Origin: an uncultured Eubacteriales bacterium
Lineage (GTDB): Bacteria; Bacillota; Clostridia; Oscillospirales; Oscillospiraceae
Direction: 5' to 3'
Length of the DNA stretch: 14,040 nucleotides
Assembly (NCBI GenBank): GCA_900549865.1
Contig: URPU01000060.1
Span: forward strand, 1 to 14,040
This document shows, piece by piece, positions 13,486 through 14,040 of the stretch. The notes beneath the pieces are model-generated. The model was not told the DNA's origin, did not search any database, and saw nothing but the letters and a program-made list of their open reading frames with translations. Made by a program: the position numbers and the translations under genes. Positions within the stretch are counted from its first letter, which is position 1. The number at the start of each line of letters is the position of its first letter.

Positions 13486-13920
13486 ATGTTTGAACTTATT
13501 CCTTTTGACCGTACTATCCGCCACATGACGAACTTTGACCCCTTCCGTGAACTGGACAATATGGAGCGCAGCTTCTTCGGCAACGGCAGTGTTATCTCTG
13601 CTTTCCGCACCGACGTCAGCGATACCGGCGACGCCTTCAAGCTGGAGGCCGAGCTGCCCGGCTTCAGCAAGGATGATATCAAGATCGACATTGAGAACGA
13701 CTGCCTCACCATCAGCGCTGAGCGCAAGTTCGACGACGAGGACAAGAAAAAGAACTTCGTAAAGCGTGAGCGTTTCTACGGCTCCTACAGCCGCAGCTTT
13801 GACGTCACCGGCATTGACACCGACGCTATCGAGGCGTCCTATAACGACGGCGTGCTCACCCTGACTATGCCCAAGAAGAAGGCCGAGGTTCCCGCCAGCC
13901 GCCGTCTTGAGATCAAGTAA
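13486..13920 (+). CDS. hsp20: Hsp20 small heat-shock chaperone
   Basis: ATP-independent holdase of 144 aa. The N-terminal arm (1-40, with FDPFRELDNMERSFFG) is followed by the alpha-crystallin domain (about 41-135). It has the usual ELPGFSKDDIKIDIENDCLT segment (56-75), a basic KKKNFVKRERFYGSYSRSF loop, and the consensus GVLTLTMPKK (about 121-130). A C-terminal L-E-I (I-x-I type) anchor lies at the end of the protein. The start at 13486 has GGAGGT about 9 nt upstream. Codon use is optimal-looking, as for an abundant protein. A perfect CIRCE upstream implies HrcA repression and heat induction. A strong GNRA-loop terminator follows. Confidence 0.96.
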   Translation: MFELIPFDRTIRHMTNFDPFRELDNMERSFFGNGSVISAFRTDVSDTGDAFKLEAELPGFSKDDIKIDIENDCLTISAERKFDDEDKKKNFVKRERFYGSYSRSFDVTGIDTDAIEASYNDGVLTLTMPKKKAEVPASRRLEIK

Positions 13921-13957
13921 GACAAAACCTCTTCAAAGTTTCCCATATAGCCTTGCA

Positions 13958-13987
13958 GTCCGCGCCGCGAAAGCGGCGTGGACTTTT
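13958..13987 (+). terminator. hsp20 terminator
   Basis: 11-bp stem (13958-13968 with 13973-13983, one G-U pair), GAAA tetraloop, then TTTT. It lies 38 nt after the hsp20 stop. The second copy of the hairpin repeat starts 3 nt beyond the T-run. Confidence 0.9.
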
Positions 13988-13990
13988 GCC

Positions 13991-14040
13991 TGTCAAAAAA
14001 GCCTCGCAGAGTTTCGCGTCCGCAGACGCGAAAACAATAC
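13991..14040 (+). repeat. second copy (partial) of the hairpin element, inverted relative to the first
   Basis: From 13991, TGTCAAAAAAGCC then TCGCAGAGTTT matches the minus strand of the first element from 13275 leftwards, with one extra A. A hairpin follows (stem 14012-14020/14025-14033, loop CGCA) that sits where the first copy has 13234-13255. The element runs out of the window. Its orientation is opposite to copy one, so both copies point away from hsp20. Confidence 0.75.

Overview
The window looks like chromosomal DNA from a fairly GC-rich Clostridia-type Firmicute, perhaps an Oscillospiraceae-like gut anaerobe. This is an inference. It rests on AGGAGG-type ribosome sites before most genes, consensus TTGACA/TATAAT promoters, a perfect CIRCE operator, a Bacillus/phage-type ThyA, a Vat-family acetyltransferase, and an SpoVT/AbrB-like clostridial protein family. 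No rRNA, tRNA, CRISPR array or transposase gene was seen.

Left part (41-10428, all minus strand). Reading in the direction of transcription, alr and thyA come first, each with its own recognisable promoter. A long run of accessory resistance-type genes follows: a Vat-type acetyltransferase, an autoregulated-looking TetR gene, a small membrane protein, a chimeric SpoVT-like/TetR protein, a second small membrane protein, a second Vat/CatB-type acetyltransferase, a CatA-like acetyltransferase, an RNHCP zinc-ribbon protein, a small lipoprotein, and a tightly overlapping AraC-type regulator/ABC ATPase/ABC permease operon. The RNHCP gene is preceded by a candidate translational attenuator: a 12-codon leader ORF and two hairpins with an alternative pairing that would free the ribosome site, as in erm and cat leaders.

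Right part (10564-13080, plus strand). This is a complete polar amino-acid ABC importer: lipoprotein binding protein, permease and ATPase. It has its own promoter, an internal hairpin after the binding-protein gene, and a strong terminator.

Far right (13048-14040). A 266-bp element made almost entirely of nested hairpins lies between the importer and a CIRCE-controlled hsp20 gene. Its ends are inverted repeats that each contain a terminator-like hairpin. A second, truncated copy begins just after the hsp20 terminator in the opposite orientation. The two copies share identical flanks and loop, but three of six core base pairs of one hairpin differ by paired changes. This covariation is the strongest sign of an undescribed structured element in the window.
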